NCBI RefSeq assembly: GCF_003660105.1
Contig: NZ_CP032823.1
Span: forward strand, 372,001-436,000
Length of the DNA stretch: 64,000 nt
Direction of reading: 5' to 3'
Origin: Aliarcobacter cryaerophilus ATCC 43158
Lineage (GTDB): Bacteria; Campylobacterota; Campylobacteria; Campylobacterales; Arcobacteraceae
How positions within the stretch are numbered: the first letter of the stretch is position 1; every line of letters begins with the position of its first letter. A program made the position numbers and the translations under genes. The notes beneath the pieces are model-generated. The model saw only the letters and a program-made list of their open reading frames with translations. It made no database searches and was not told the DNA's origin. Shown here piece after piece: positions 1 to 8,880 of this stretch.

Positions 1-2
1 TT

Positions 3-1271
3 ATGTTTTTTAAAAATAATTCAAACAATGATGTTTTGCAAACTCTAGATCAAATTGAGAAGTATCTTAACAATGAGATAAACTATATAAAAATAAATCC
101 ACCTAAAAAAAATAATAAAATCAGTCAAAAAATAGCAAATATTTGTGAACTAATGAATAAAAAAAATGATGAAGAGTTACAAATTTTTGGTGAGATTATG
201 CTAATTTCAGAAAAACTTGCAAATGGAATTACGCATGATAGAATAAATTTTACGGATAGTTCAAATTTTAAACTAAATTATATTGCAAAAACTATAAATA
301 ATTTGGCAAATGATTTAGAAAAAATTATTAAACTAGTAAAAGAGACTCTTTTAATGTATGGAACTTATAACTATTTGCCAAAATTAGATGAAAGTTTAGT
401 TGAAAATGATTATAAAGTTTTATTTCAAGAGATAAATACCCTAAGACAGACTATAACTGAAATGTTAGTAGAAAATAAATCGAATGGTTTGACTCTTCAA
501 TATAGTTCAAAAATTCTTTTAGAAAATGTTGATAGTTTAAATCTATCATCAGGAAAAGCAGCTGCAAGCCTTGAAGAGACATCTGCTGCATTAGATGAAG
601 TTACATCAAATATTAGAAAGAATACAAATAATATTTTAAAAGTTGCATCTTTGTCTGATAACATAATATCTCATGCAAATAAAGGAGAAGAGTTAGCAGA
701 ACAAACATCTAGTGCAATGTTAGAAATTTCTAAAGAGGTTAATTTAGTAAATGAGGCAATAAGTGTAATAGATCAAATAGCTTTTCAAACAAATATTTTA
801 AGCCTAAATGCTGCCGTAGAAGCTGCAACTGCTGGAGAAGCAGGGAAAGGGTTTGCAGTTGTTGCTGGTGAAGTAAGAAACTTAGCTGCTAGAAGTGCTC
901 AAGCTGCAAAAGAGATAAAAAATATAGTTGAAAGTGCAAATAAAAAAGCAAATATAGGAAGAGATATTTCATCTTATATGATAGATGGATACAAAGAGTT
1001 ATATTTAAGCATAAATGAGACAAAAAATCTAATAAATGAAGTTCAATTTTCAAGCCAAGAACAACTAAAAGCTGTTGAACAGATAAATAGTGCAATCTCA
1101 GCACTAGACCAACAAACACAACAAAATGCAAATATAGCTTCACAATCTCATGAAGTAGCTGTTACAACAGATTTAATCTCAAACCTAATTGTAAAAAATG
1201 CAAATGATAAAGAGTTTGATGGCAAAAGCAGTGTTAGTAAAAAGAGTATTAGAGTAAATAATAAGAATTAA
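3..1271 (+). CDS. methyl-accepting chemotaxis protein, possibly N-terminally cut by the window edge
   Basis: The C-terminal half is a chemoreceptor signalling domain. The highly conserved hairpin tip lies around residues 259-300 ([16 protein letters not shown], then [15 protein letters not shown]), flanked by long Ala/Glu/Gln-rich helices that form the coiled-coil bundle contacting CheA and CheW. No membrane segment or sensor domain is visible in the 422 residues. The ATG is only 2 bases from the window edge, so a ribosome-binding site cannot be judged. Arcobacter receptors usually carry a periplasmic sensor and membrane helix before this type of linker, so the true start may lie upstream. 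The role as a chemotaxis transducer is secure; the ligand is unknown. Confidence 0.85.
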   Translation: MFFKNNSNNDVLQTLDQIEKYLNNEINYIKINPPKKNNKISQKIANICELMNKKNDEELQIFGEIMLISEKLANGITHDRINFTDSSNFKLNYIAKTINNLANDLEKIIKLVKETLLMYGTYNYLPKLDESLVENDYKVLFQEINTLRQTITEMLVENKSNGLTLQYSSKILLENVDSLNLSSGKAAASLEETSAALDEVTSNIRKNTNNILKVASLSDNIISHANKGEELAEQTSSAMLEISKEVNLVNEAISVIDQIAFQTNILSLNAAVEAATAGEAGKGFAVVAGEVRNLAARSAQAAKEIKNIVESANKKANIGRDISSYMIDGYKELYLSINETKNLINEVQFSSQEQLKAVEQINSAISALDQQTQQNANIASQSHEVAVTTDLISNLIVKNANDKEFDGKSSVSKKSIRVNNKN

Positions 1272-1293
1272 ATTATAAATAAAGGGGAGTTTT

Positions 1294-2169
1294 ATGATTA
1301 GAGTTATTTTAGTAAGCTTAATGTCTATTATATTTTTAACATCTTGTGTTAGCCATAAAAAAGATAAATTAAGAATTGTTACATCAAATTGGATAGGTTA
1401 TACACCTTTATTTTATGCAAAAGAAAAAGGTCTTTTGGATAAATTAAATATTGAACTTTTAAGTGTAGTTTCTTTAAGTGAAAGTTTACATACATACAAA
1501 TCAAATCATGCAGATATATTTCTTGGAACACAATATGAATACCAAGAAACTTTTAAAAGAAATAACCAAGTAGTTCCTATAATGCTTCTAAATAAATCTG
1601 ATGGTGGTGATGTTATTATGTCAAATAAAACATTAGAAGAGATAAAAAAAGAAGATAAACAAATTGATGTTTTTTTAGAGTTAAGTTCAATAAACTCTTT
1701 AGTTTTTGATGATTTTATAACGAAGTACGATATAAAAAATAAAAATTTTAACTATATAAATAAAGACCAATCTTTTATAGCACAACAAAAAGAGTTTAAA
1801 AACCCAACAATTGCTATTAGTTACAATCCATATAATATAACTTTAGAAAAAAATGGTTTAAAAACTTTAGAGACTACAAAAGATAATATAGATATTTTAA
1901 TAGTTGATGCTATGTTTACAACAAATGATATTTTAATAAAATACAAAGATGAACTAAAAGAGTTAAAAAAGATTATAGATATTGCTATAGATGAGTTAGA
2001 AAAAGATGAAAAAGCTTATTATGATTTAATACAAGATTACTTATATGATACAAGCTTTGAAGAGTTCCAACAAAGTCTTTCAAACATAAAATGGATAAAT
2101 AAAAATATTGATCAAAATATTTTAGACTCTTTAAAAGAAAATGATTTCCCAACAAAAGGCTTACTATGA
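1294..2169 (+). CDS. ABC-type substrate-binding lipoprotein (NMT1/SsuA-like), probable sensory partner of the next gene
   Basis: A 291-residue protein with a lipoprotein signal: hydrophobic core then lipobox LTSC with Cys at about residue 17. The mature part begins with LRIVTSNWIGYTPLFYAKEKG, as in periplasmic proteins of the nitrate/sulfonate/thiamine-precursor (NMT1/THI5) class. A good ribosome-binding site (GGGGAG) precedes the ATG. No ABC permease or ATPase gene is adjacent. Its stop overlaps the start of the downstream GGDEF-EAL gene by 4 bases, so the two are translationally coupled. Family membership is seen. That it feeds a periplasmic signal to the c-di-GMP enzyme rather than an importer is inference from context. 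Confidence 0.85.
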   Translation: MIRVILVSLMSIIFLTSCVSHKKDKLRIVTSNWIGYTPLFYAKEKGLLDKLNIELLSVVSLSESLHTYKSNHADIFLGTQYEYQETFKRNNQVVPIMLLNKSDGGDVIMSNKTLEEIKKEDKQIDVFLELSSINSLVFDDFITKYDIKNKNFNYINKDQSFIAQQKEFKNPTIAISYNPYNITLEKNGLKTLETTKDNIDILIVDAMFTTNDILIKYKDELKELKKIIDIAIDELEKDEKAYYDLIQDYLYDTSFEEFQQSLSNIKWINKNIDQNILDSLKENDFPTKGLL

Positions 2170-4145
2170 TTTTTGGAATTCAAAGATTTGTTTTATTTTT
2201 TATAGCTTTACTTTTTTTGTTATTGTCAATACTGTTTTATTACTATTTTAAAAATCAAGAAGAACAAACTTCAAAAGTAATATATACAACAATACAACAA
2301 GAAATAGAAGAGAAATCTTATACTATTTCTAAAATGATGGAGAAAAAAGATGATATTTTACTTTTTAGATCACTTTTAGGAAATGTAGTTGCAAATAGTT
2401 ATTTTTTAAAAGCAATTTTAGTTTTTGATGATGGTAAACTTCTTCTTACAACTGATCCAAAAGTTAAGAGTATAAATGAAGATTTAATTTTAAGTGATAT
2501 AAAAACTTATAATGAAAAACTATCAAAAATTACATATTTAAAACAGGATATTATATTTTTTGAACAAAATAGACAAAAAACTTTGGATTTAATATTCTTA
2601 CTTGATAAGGAAGATATCAATCAATATTTTATAAAAAATAGGGAAGAGTTTTTTATATACTTTGGAGTTTTACCAATAGTTGGATTTTTACTTTTTTATA
2701 TTATTTTTAGAAAATATATTACTATTCCATTAGAAAAACTAAGACAATTGGCATACTACAATAATAAAATACCCAAAGCTTTTAAAATACGGGAATTAGA
2801 ATCTATTAGACACTCAATGGTTGACTCTTTTTCTAGATTAGAAAATGAAAAAAAAGAGTTTTTTTTAATGGCAAGAACTGATTCTTTAAGTGGTTTAGCA
2901 AATAGAAATTCTCTACAAGAATTTTTAGATAGATTAATTCCAACTGCAAAAAGAAAACAAGAAGAGTTTGCCTTTTTATTTTTAGATTTAGACCATTTTA
3001 AAACTATAAATGATTCTTTGGGGCATAATATTGGAGATGAACTACTTCAAAAAATATCAGGTATGTTAAAACAAGTATTAAGACCAAATGATTTTATTGC
3101 AAGAGTTGGTGGAGATGAGTTTGTATTAATAATTCAAGATTTTAAATCTAGTGTTGAACTTACAAATATAATAAAAAGAATACAAAAGCAACTAGCTAAA
3201 CCTTGGGTTATACAAACTCATCCTGTAGATACAACTTGTAGTATTGGAATAGCTATTTTTCCACAAGATGGAGAAGATCATATATCATTAATGAAAAGTG
3301 CAGATATAGCTATGTACGAAGCTAAAAAACATGGAAGAAATCAGTATCATTTTTTTACAAAAGAGTTAAATGATATGATTTTAAAAACAATAAATCTAAA
3401 TAAACAAATGAGAACTGCTCTTAAAAATGGTGATTATCAACTATTTTATCAACCAAAAGTTTGCTTAAAAGACTCAAAAATAATAGGAGTAGAAGCACTA
3501 ATTAGATGGATAGATAAAGAAAAAGGATTTATTCCTCCTTGCGATTTCATTCCTCTTGCTGAAGAGAATGATTTTATAATTGAATTGGGAGATTGGATTG
3601 TAGAAGAGGCACTAAATCAATATGTAGATTGGAAAAGTAAAGGTATAGATATAGTAATGTCTATAAATATTTCTGCTAAACAGTTTTTGCAAAATAATTT
3701 TGCAAAAAATTTAATAGGTAAAATAAATAGTAAAAAAATAGAACCAAATAGAATTATTTTAGAGCTAACAGAGTATATTTTAATTGACCAAAATAATAGT
3801 GTATATTCAACTCTTAGAAAATTAAATAAATTTGGAGTAAGTATTTCCTTAGATGATTTTGGAACAGGATATTCATCTTTATCATATCTTAAAAAATATC
3901 CTATTGATTATTTAAAAATAGATAAATCTTTTATAGATGATTCTTTTAATAGTCAAGGTAAAGTATTTATTGAAACAATAGTAAAAATGGGACAAACACT
4001 AAATATGAAAATAGTAGCTGAAGGAGTTGAGACACAAGAACAAGTTGAGTATTTAAAATCTATTTCTTGTAATTTATACCAAGGATATTATTTTTCTAAA
4101 CCTATAAAAGCAAAAGAGTTTGAAGAGTTTTATAAATCTTTATAA
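2166..4145 (+). CDS. membrane-bound GGDEF-EAL protein (c-di-GMP cyclase/phosphodiesterase)
   Basis: 659 residues. An N-terminal membrane helix (about 8-28) and a second one (about 163-182) bracket a periplasmic sensor region. The GGDEF domain has an intact RVGGDEF signature near residue 314, with an inhibitory I-site (RPND) five residues upstream. The EAL domain begins near 441 with VEALIRW and keeps the metal and catalytic motifs LDDFGTGYSS, KIDKSF and VAEGVET. Both domains therefore look active, making or degrading cyclic di-GMP. The start overlaps the upstream lipoprotein gene by 4 bases, which suggests ligand sensing through that protein. A strong terminator follows directly. Confidence 0.93.
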   Translation: MIFGIQRFVLFFIALLFLLLSILFYYYFKNQEEQTSKVIYTTIQQEIEEKSYTISKMMEKKDDILLFRSLLGNVVANSYFLKAILVFDDGKLLLTTDPKVKSINEDLILSDIKTYNEKLSKITYLKQDIIFFEQNRQKTLDLIFLLDKEDINQYFIKNREEFFIYFGVLPIVGFLLFYIIFRKYITIPLEKLRQLAYYNNKIPKAFKIRELESIRHSMVDSFSRLENEKKEFFLMARTDSLSGLANRNSLQEFLDRLIPTAKRKQEEFAFLFLDLDHFKTINDSLGHNIGDELLQKISGMLKQVLRPNDFIARVGGDEFVLIIQDFKSSVELTNIIKRIQKQLAKPWVIQTHPVDTTCSIGIAIFPQDGEDHISLMKSADIAMYEAKKHGRNQYHFFTKELNDMILKTINLNKQMRTALKNGDYQLFYQPKVCLKDSKIIGVEALIRWIDKEKGFIPPCDFIPLAEENDFIIELGDWIVEEALNQYVDWKSKGIDIVMSINISAKQFLQNNFAKNLIGKINSKKIEPNRIILELTEYILIDQNNSVYSTLRKLNKFGVSISLDDFGTGYSSLSYLKKYPIDYLKIDKSFIDDSFNSQGKVFIETIVKMGQTLNMKIVAEGVETQEQVEYLKSISCNLYQGYYFSKPIKAKEFEEFYKSL

Positions 4146-4151
4146 TCTATT

Positions 4152-4181
4152 AAAAGATAGCCTTTTTTAAGGCTATCTTTT
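4152..4181. terminator. bidirectional rho-independent terminator
   Basis: A 13-bp perfect stem (AAAAGATAGCCTT / AAGGCTATCTTTT) with a TTTT loop, followed by T runs on the plus strand and by A runs upstream that give a U tract on the minus strand. It separates the convergent GGDEF-EAL gene and metE. Confidence 0.9.
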
Positions 4182-4182
4182 T

Positions 4183-6450
4183 TTATCTGTTTTGTTTTAC
4201 AATTTGTACAGCTTCAACCATATTTTTTAGGCTCTCTTTTACTTCTGGCCATTTTCTAGTTTTCAAACCACAATCAGGATTTATCCATAATTGCTCTTTT
4301 GGTAAAACTTCAGTTAAAGCATTTATTTGAGCTACCATCTCCTCAACACTTGGAACTCTAGGACTATGAATATCATAAATTCCAGGTCCAATTTCTTGTT
4401 TATAGTTTACATCTTTAAATATTTTTAAAAGTCTATTTCCACTTCTTGCTGTTTCAATAGAGATAACATCTGCATCCATAGCTTCAATAGTTTTTATAAT
4501 ATCATTAAACTCACTATAACACATGTGAGTATGAATTTGAGTATCTGCTTTTGCACAACTTACGCTTAATTTAAAATTCTCTACAGCCCAATTTTCATAA
4601 GCTTTTATATTTTCAGCTCTTAAAGGATAACCCTCTTTAAATGCAGCTTCATCAACTTGAATCATTTTTATTCCACTATTTTGTAAATCATCAACTTCTT
4701 TGTTTATTGCAAGTGCAATTTGTTTTGTTACCTCATTTCTTGGTAAATCATCTCTTACAAATGACCAGTTAAGAATTGTAACTGGACCTGTTAGCATTCC
4801 TTTAACTACTTTTTTAGTTCTGCTTTGAGCATATTTTATCCAATCAACTGTCATAGCTTTTGGTCGTGAAACATCTCCAAAAATCAAAGGTGGTTTTACA
4901 CATCTACTTCCATAAGATTGAACCCAAGCATTAGAAGTAAATGCAAAACCATCCAATAACTGTCCAAAATATTCAACCATATCATTTCTTTCAGGCTCTC
5001 CATGAACTAGTACATCAAGATTAATCTCTTCTTGAAATGCAATACAATCATCAATGTATTTTTTGATTTCATTTTCATATTGCTCTTTTGAAATAGCATT
5101 TGATTTATATTGTTTTCTATTCTCTCTTATAAGAGGTGTTTGAGGAAATGAACCAATTGTTGTGGTTGTAAGTGCATCATATTTAAAAAACTCTCTTTGA
5201 ATTTTTATTCTATCTTCAAACTTATCTGCTCTTTGACAAATTTTTAGATTTTTAATCTCTTCTTGAATACTGTTATTATGAACTCTAGTAGATATTTTTC
5301 TTAAAGTATTATCTTTTTTGTTTTTTTCAATATTTGCAATATCTTCTAAAGATAGTTTTGAGCCAAAAAACTTTTTTGAAACAAGATTTAACTCTTTTAA
5401 TTTCTCATTTGCAAATGAAAGCCAAGATTTAATCTCTTTATCTAAATTATCTTCATAACTTAGAGTAAAAGGAACATGTAAAAGCGAGCAAGAAGTTCCT
5501 ACTACGATATTTTCTTTTGAAACTACATTTGATATTGTATTTAGAAGATTTAATTTATCTTCAAAATTACTTTTCCAAATGTTTCTAGCATCAATAACTC
5601 CAGCTATTAAAACTTTATTTGAATTTTTAATAAATTCTAAACTCTCTAAATTTTTAATTCCATGAATAAAATCTAATCCTAAAGCCCAAATAGGAGTGTT
5701 TACTAAAATTTTTGTAGCTTCATTTGAGTGCTCAAAATAAGTTGTAACAACTATTTTTATATTTGATGAAACAGATGAAAGCTCATCATAAACTGGTTTT
5801 AAAAGAGATAAAATTTTTGGTTCTAAATCTTTTACAAATAAAGGCTCATCAAATTGAACAACAATATTCTCATTTAGTTTTGAAATTTCTTCTAAAAGCT
5901 CTTTATAAACTTTTACAACACTAGAAATATGAGCAAAAATATCACTATTATCAACACTTTTAGAGAGTCCTAAATAAGTAATTGCACCGATTAAATTTAT
6001 TTTTGTATTAATTCCAAGCTCTAATGCTTCTTTATACTCTTCTATAACTTTTTTAGAGTTTAGTTTAAATGTTGTATCTTTAGATATTTCTGGAACAATA
6101 TAGTGATAGTTTGTATTAAACCATTTTGTCATCTCCATTGCAACGCAATTATCATTGCCTCTAGCCATTGCAAAATATAACTCTTCATTTCTTAGGTGTT
6201 GAAATCTTTGTGGAATAGCTCCTAGTAAAATAGAACTGTCTAACATATTATCATATAGTGAAAAATCATTTGAAGCTATGAAATCTATTTTTGCCTCTTT
6301 TTGATAATTCCAGTGTCTTTTTCGCAAATTTTCTGCCACATATTTTACTTCACTAAAATCAACTCTTTTTGCCCAAAAATCTTCTAAAACTTTTTTAAGC
6401 TCTCTTTTTTCTCCAATTCGTGGAAATCCTATTACATAATTTTTTGACAT
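4183..6450 (-). CDS. metE: cobalamin-independent methionine synthase
   Basis: Transfers the methyl group of 5-methyltetrahydropteroyl-triglutamate to homocysteine, the last step of methionine synthesis. The 755-residue product matches the usual family length of about 750-765. The N-terminal folate-binding half opens with YVIGFPRIGEKRELKK. The C-terminal catalytic half has TTTIGSFPQT, the zinc ligands in IHTHMCYSEF and the final Cys in INPDCGLKTR. The frame is open 54 bases further upstream, but the ATG at 6450 is preferred: it starts the conserved N-terminus and has AAAGGA 8 bases upstream. A structured leader at 6552-6622 suggests RNA-level control. Confidence 0.97.
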   Translation of the reverse strand: MSKNYVIGFPRIGEKRELKKVLEDFWAKRVDFSEVKYVAENLRKRHWNYQKEAKIDFIASNDFSLYDNMLDSSILLGAIPQRFQHLRNEELYFAMARGNDNCVAMEMTKWFNTNYHYIVPEISKDTTFKLNSKKVIEEYKEALELGINTKINLIGAITYLGLSKSVDNSDIFAHISSVVKVYKELLEEISKLNENIVVQFDEPLFVKDLEPKILSLLKPVYDELSSVSSNIKIVVTTYFEHSNEATKILVNTPIWALGLDFIHGIKNLESLEFIKNSNKVLIAGVIDARNIWKSNFEDKLNLLNTISNVVSKENIVVGTSCSLLHVPFTLSYEDNLDKEIKSWLSFANEKLKELNLVSKKFFGSKLSLEDIANIEKNKKDNTLRKISTRVHNNSIQEEIKNLKICQRADKFEDRIKIQREFFKYDALTTTTIGSFPQTPLIRENRKQYKSNAISKEQYENEIKKYIDDCIAFQEEINLDVLVHGEPERNDMVEYFGQLLDGFAFTSNAWVQSYGSRCVKPPLIFGDVSRPKAMTVDWIKYAQSRTKKVVKGMLTGPVTILNWSFVRDDLPRNEVTKQIALAINKEVDDLQNSGIKMIQVDEAAFKEGYPLRAENIKAYENWAVENFKLSVSCAKADTQIHTHMCYSEFNDIIKTIEAMDADVISIETARSGNRLLKIFKDVNYKQEIGPGIYDIHSPRVPSVEEMVAQINALTEVLPKEQLWINPDCGLKTRKWPEVKESLKNMVEAVQIVKQNR

Positions 6451-6551
6451 ATTATTAATCCTTTTAATAAAAATATTTAATTCTCTACAAAATGTAGATA
6501 ACAATTTTGAAATATTTAAAGCTTATTAAAATCGTTTTTAAGTCCGAAAAA

Positions 6552-6622
6552 GACAATTTTGTCCTTTTGGTCAAAATCTATGATTTTGGGTTACCAAAAG
6601 TGGCAAACTCTTGTAGCAAGAG
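6552..6622 (-). promoter_or_regulatory. structured leader RNA candidate upstream of metE
   Basis: Three stem-loops lie almost back to back in an otherwise A/T-only interval. On the plus strand they are a self-complementary GACAATTTTGTC (6552-6563), a two-tier hairpin at 6564-6600 (outer CTTTTGGT/ACCAAAAG, inner CAAAATC/GATTTTG with a four-base bulge on one side), and CTCTTG-TAG-CAAGAG at 6608-6622. On the minus strand they would form the 5' leader of metE, ending about 100 bases before its ATG. No match to a riboswitch class I know (SAM-I, SAH, cobalamin) was recognised. It could be a metabolite-sensing leader, an attenuator or a protein-binding RNA. Confidence 0.45.
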
Positions 6623-6655
6623 GATTTAAAATAAGATTTATAAACTTTTTGATTA

Positions 6656-7003
6656 TTAAAATGATAATTGTGGTGGATGAACGCCAGTTCTTCTAAATGC
6701 AAAATATGTTGTATAGTATGGACATCTAGGAATAAATTGAAAAAGTCTTACAGCAAGTGCTGCTTTTCTTCTAAATAGACAATCACAGTGACAAGGTTTA
6801 GAATTTATTAGATTACAAGCTAATAAATTTTGCTCAATATCTTTGGATAATTCATTTTCATCATCACTGTTTGAAGAGATTTTTAGTTTTTCATTTATAT
6901 TAGTTTTTATTGAAGTAAATATTGCATGCAATTTTGGTGCCGTTGCATACGCTTGAATTGAAGCTAGTGTAAAATATTTTTTTCCAAAGCCTTTAATTTT
7001 CAA
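6656..7003 (-). CDS. small Cys-rich conserved-looking protein of unknown function, TTG start
   Basis: The frame is open back to an ATG at 7087, but the likely start is the TTG at 7001-7003. It is preceded by a strong AAGGAG site 8 bases upstream and begins a basic N-terminus (MKIKGFGKKYFTLAS). This gives about 115 residues. The middle is acidic and probably disordered (SSNSDDENELSKDI). The C-terminal third has a compact Cys cluster (CNLINSKPCHCDC, later RCPYY) and ends with an aromatic/Arg-rich tail, FAFRRTGVHPPQL, which suggests a metal site or exported disulfides. No family recognised. It is divergent from trmD. Confidence 0.6.
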   Translation of the reverse strand: MKIKGFGKKYFTLASIQAYATAPKLHAIFTSIKTNINEKLKISSNSDDENELSKDIEQNLLACNLINSKPCHCDCLFRRKAALAVRLFQFIPRCPYYTTYFAFRRTGVHPPQLSF

Positions 7004-7080
7004 AAACTTACTCCTTATAATATTAGATGCGAAATCTATACTATTTATACTTAATAATATATAAAAAAAATTATGATAAC

Positions 7081-7106
7081 ATTCCAAACAAAAAATTGAT
7101 TGGAAT
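7081..7106. repeat. inverted repeat in the trmD upstream region
   Basis: Perfect 7-base arms ATTCCAA and TTGGAAT separated by 12 bases, ending 6 bases before the trmD TTG start. It could be an operator or a 5' hairpin that limits initiation. The short arms make chance possible. Confidence 0.35.
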
Positions 7107-7112
7107 TTTATT

Positions 7113-7790
7113 TTGAAGTTTACTTTTGTTACACTTTTCCCAAATTTAATTGAACCATACTTAAAAGACTCTATATTAAATAGAGCAGTTGAATCAAACT
7201 TAATAAGTTATGAATTTTATAATCCTAGAGATTTTACAACAAACAAACACAAAAAAGTAGATGATGCTATGGTTGGTGGAGGCGCAGGAATGCTTCTATC
7301 TTGTCAGCCACTTTTTGATTGTCTAGATGATATAAAAAGAAAAGATGAAGATGCTTATATAATTTTTCCACTTGCAGCTGCTAAACCATTTAGGCAAAGT
7401 GATGCAAAAAGATTATCAAATAAGAAAAATATTGTAATGGTGAGTGGAAGATATGAAGGAATTGATGAGCGAGTTATTGAAAAATATGCTTGTGAGGTTT
7501 TTTCTATCGGAGAGTATATTTTAACAGGTGGTGAACTTCCATCTTTGGTTATGGCGGATGCAATATCTAGAAATGTTCAAGGAGTTCTTGGAAATGATGC
7601 TTCTTTAGATGTTGAGAGTTATGAAAATAATCTTTTAGAAGCACCATCTTTTACAAAACCAGAAAATTATAAAAATTTATTTGTCGTTAAAGAATATTTA
7701 AAGGGAAACCATAGTAAAATTTGCGACTTAAAATTTCATATGTCCATTTGTAGGACGAAATACTATAGACCCAATAAGGAAAGACGATGA
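7113..7790 (+). CDS. trmD: tRNA (guanine-N1)-methyltransferase TrmD
   Basis: Methylates G37 of tRNAs reading C-starting codons, using SAM, and prevents +1 frameshifting. 225 residues, close to the usual 230-250. The SPOUT-fold motifs are clear: opening [15 protein letters not shown], then [25 protein letters not shown], and the trefoil-knot segment [13 protein letters not shown]. The start codon is TTG with a weak upstream GGAA. It overlaps rplS by 4 bases. Unusually, rpsP and rimM, which normally precede trmD, are not upstream here; the neighbour is a divergent small gene. Confidence 0.97.
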   Translation: MKFTFVTLFPNLIEPYLKDSILNRAVESNLISYEFYNPRDFTTNKHKKVDDAMVGGGAGMLLSCQPLFDCLDDIKRKDEDAYIIFPLAAAKPFRQSDAKRLSNKKNIVMVSGRYEGIDERVIEKYACEVFSIGEYILTGGELPSLVMADAISRNVQGVLGNDASLDVESYENNLLEAPSFTKPENYKNLFVVKEYLKGNHSKICDLKFHMSICRTKYYRPNKERR

Positions 7791-8143
7791 AGAACAGATA
7801 TATAGCAAGTTTTGAAGCAGCTCAAATAGCTTCTAAAGAAGTTCCAGCATTTAGAGCGGGAGATACATTAAGACTTGGTGTTGAGATTAAAGAGGGTGAG
7901 AAAAAAAGAGTTCAAACTTTCGAAGGTGTAGTAATTGGAAGAAGCGGAAACGGTGTTGATGCTACATTTACTATTAGAAAACTTGGAGCAAATAATATTG
8001 GTGTTGAGAGAATTTTTCCACTATATTGTGAATCTTTACAAGCTATTGAAGTGTTAAGAAGAGGTGATGTAAGAAGAGCTAAACTTAACTACTTAAGAGC
8101 ACTAAAAGGTAAAGCTGCGAAAATAAGAGAGCTAAAAAGATAA
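7787..8143 (+). CDS. rplS: 50S ribosomal protein L19
   Basis: 118 residues, normal for L19, which lies at the 30S-50S interface. Typical L19 sequence: [20 protein letters not shown], then [14 protein letters not shown] and [20 protein letters not shown], and the basic [14 protein letters not shown]. The ATG overlaps the trmD stop (ATGA), so it is translationally coupled. A hairpin terminator follows at once. Confidence 0.98.
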   Translation: MKNRYIASFEAAQIASKEVPAFRAGDTLRLGVEIKEGEKKRVQTFEGVVIGRSGNGVDATFTIRKLGANNIGVERIFPLYCESLQAIEVLRRGDVRRAKLNYLRALKGKAAKIRELKR

Positions 8144-8162
8144 TTAAGGCACTCGCCTTAAT
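8143..8162 (+). terminator. terminator after rplS
   Basis: An 8-bp stem ATTAAGGC/GCCTTAAT with a four-base loop (ACTC), starting at the rplS stop codon and followed by a T-rich run. It probably ends the trmD-rplS transcript. Confidence 0.7.
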
Positions 8163-8243
8163 ATCTTTTATTTAAAATAAATTCTCTAAAAACTTCATAA
8201 AAAATTCTATTTTTATTTTTAAACATCTACAAAAAGGAAAAAT

Positions 8244-8855
8244 TTGCTTTCTGAAATTATAAATTTTATAGTTGAAACTGTTGGTCAGTTTGGATATGCA
8301 GGTATTTTTATAATGATGTTTTTAGAGAGTTCTTTTTTCCCATTTCCATCAGAAGTTGTAATGATTCCAGCTGGATATTTAGCCTATAAAGGTGAAATGA
8401 ATATCTATGCAGTAATTCTTTTTGGAATTTTAGGTTCACTTGCAGGGGCAATATTTAATTACTATTTTGCTTTAAAACTTGGAAGAAGATTTTTAATGAG
8501 ATATGGAAAATATTTCTTGATTAGTGAAGATACAATATTAAAAATGGAAGACTTTTTTAATAAACATGGTCATATTTCTACTTTTTTTGGAAGATTAATT
8601 CCAGTTGTAAGACAATATATCTCTTTGCCAGCAGGACTTGCAAGAATGAATCTTTTTGTATTTTCAGTTTTTACAAGTTTAGGTGCTGGAATTTGGGTTG
8701 TGATACTAGCATTTCTTGGATATTTCTTAGGTGGAAATGAAGAGTTAATAAAAGAGTATTTACATCAAATAATAATTATATTGCTAGTATTAATTGTAAT
8801 ATTTAGTTATGTATATTATAAATTTACAAAAAGAAGAAACAAAAGAAAAATTTAA
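8244..8855 (+). CDS. DedA-family inner membrane protein
   Basis: 203 residues with the DedA/SNARE-associated signature: [20 protein letters not shown] near the N-terminus, a Gly-rich re-entrant region ([20 protein letters not shown]), and the conserved [17 protein letters not shown]. Several hydrophobic helices follow and the C-terminus is basic. The family is linked to lipid carrier flipping and membrane energisation; the substrate here is unknown. The start is TTG at 8244 with AAGGA 6 bases upstream. Single-gene unit ending at a shared terminator. Confidence 0.92.
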   Translation: MLSEIINFIVETVGQFGYAGIFIMMFLESSFFPFPSEVVMIPAGYLAYKGEMNIYAVILFGILGSLAGAIFNYYFALKLGRRFLMRYGKYFLISEDTILKMEDFFNKHGHISTFFGRLIPVVRQYISLPAGLARMNLFVFSVFTSLGAGIWVVILAFLGYFLGGNEELIKEYLHQIIIILLVLIVIFSYVYYKFTKRRNKRKI

Positions 8856-8880
8856 AGTTGTCTATTTTATAGACAACTTT
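8854..8880. terminator. bidirectional terminator between dedA and the aminotransferase gene
   Basis: An 11-bp stem AAAGTTGTCTA/TAGACAACTTT with a five-base loop and a T run on each side. It overlaps the last codons of both convergent genes, including the stop codon of the minus-strand gene. Confidence 0.88.

Noticed and set aside
6541-6655. Known SAM or cobalamin riboswitch for metE
   Set aside because: The conserved cores of those classes could not be matched by eye, so it is reported only as an unassigned structured leader.
7004-7087. N-terminal extension of the small Cys-rich protein to an ATG at 7087
   Set aside because: The AAGGAG immediately before the TTG at 7003 marks that start. 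The extension sequence is low-complexity and spans the probable promoter.
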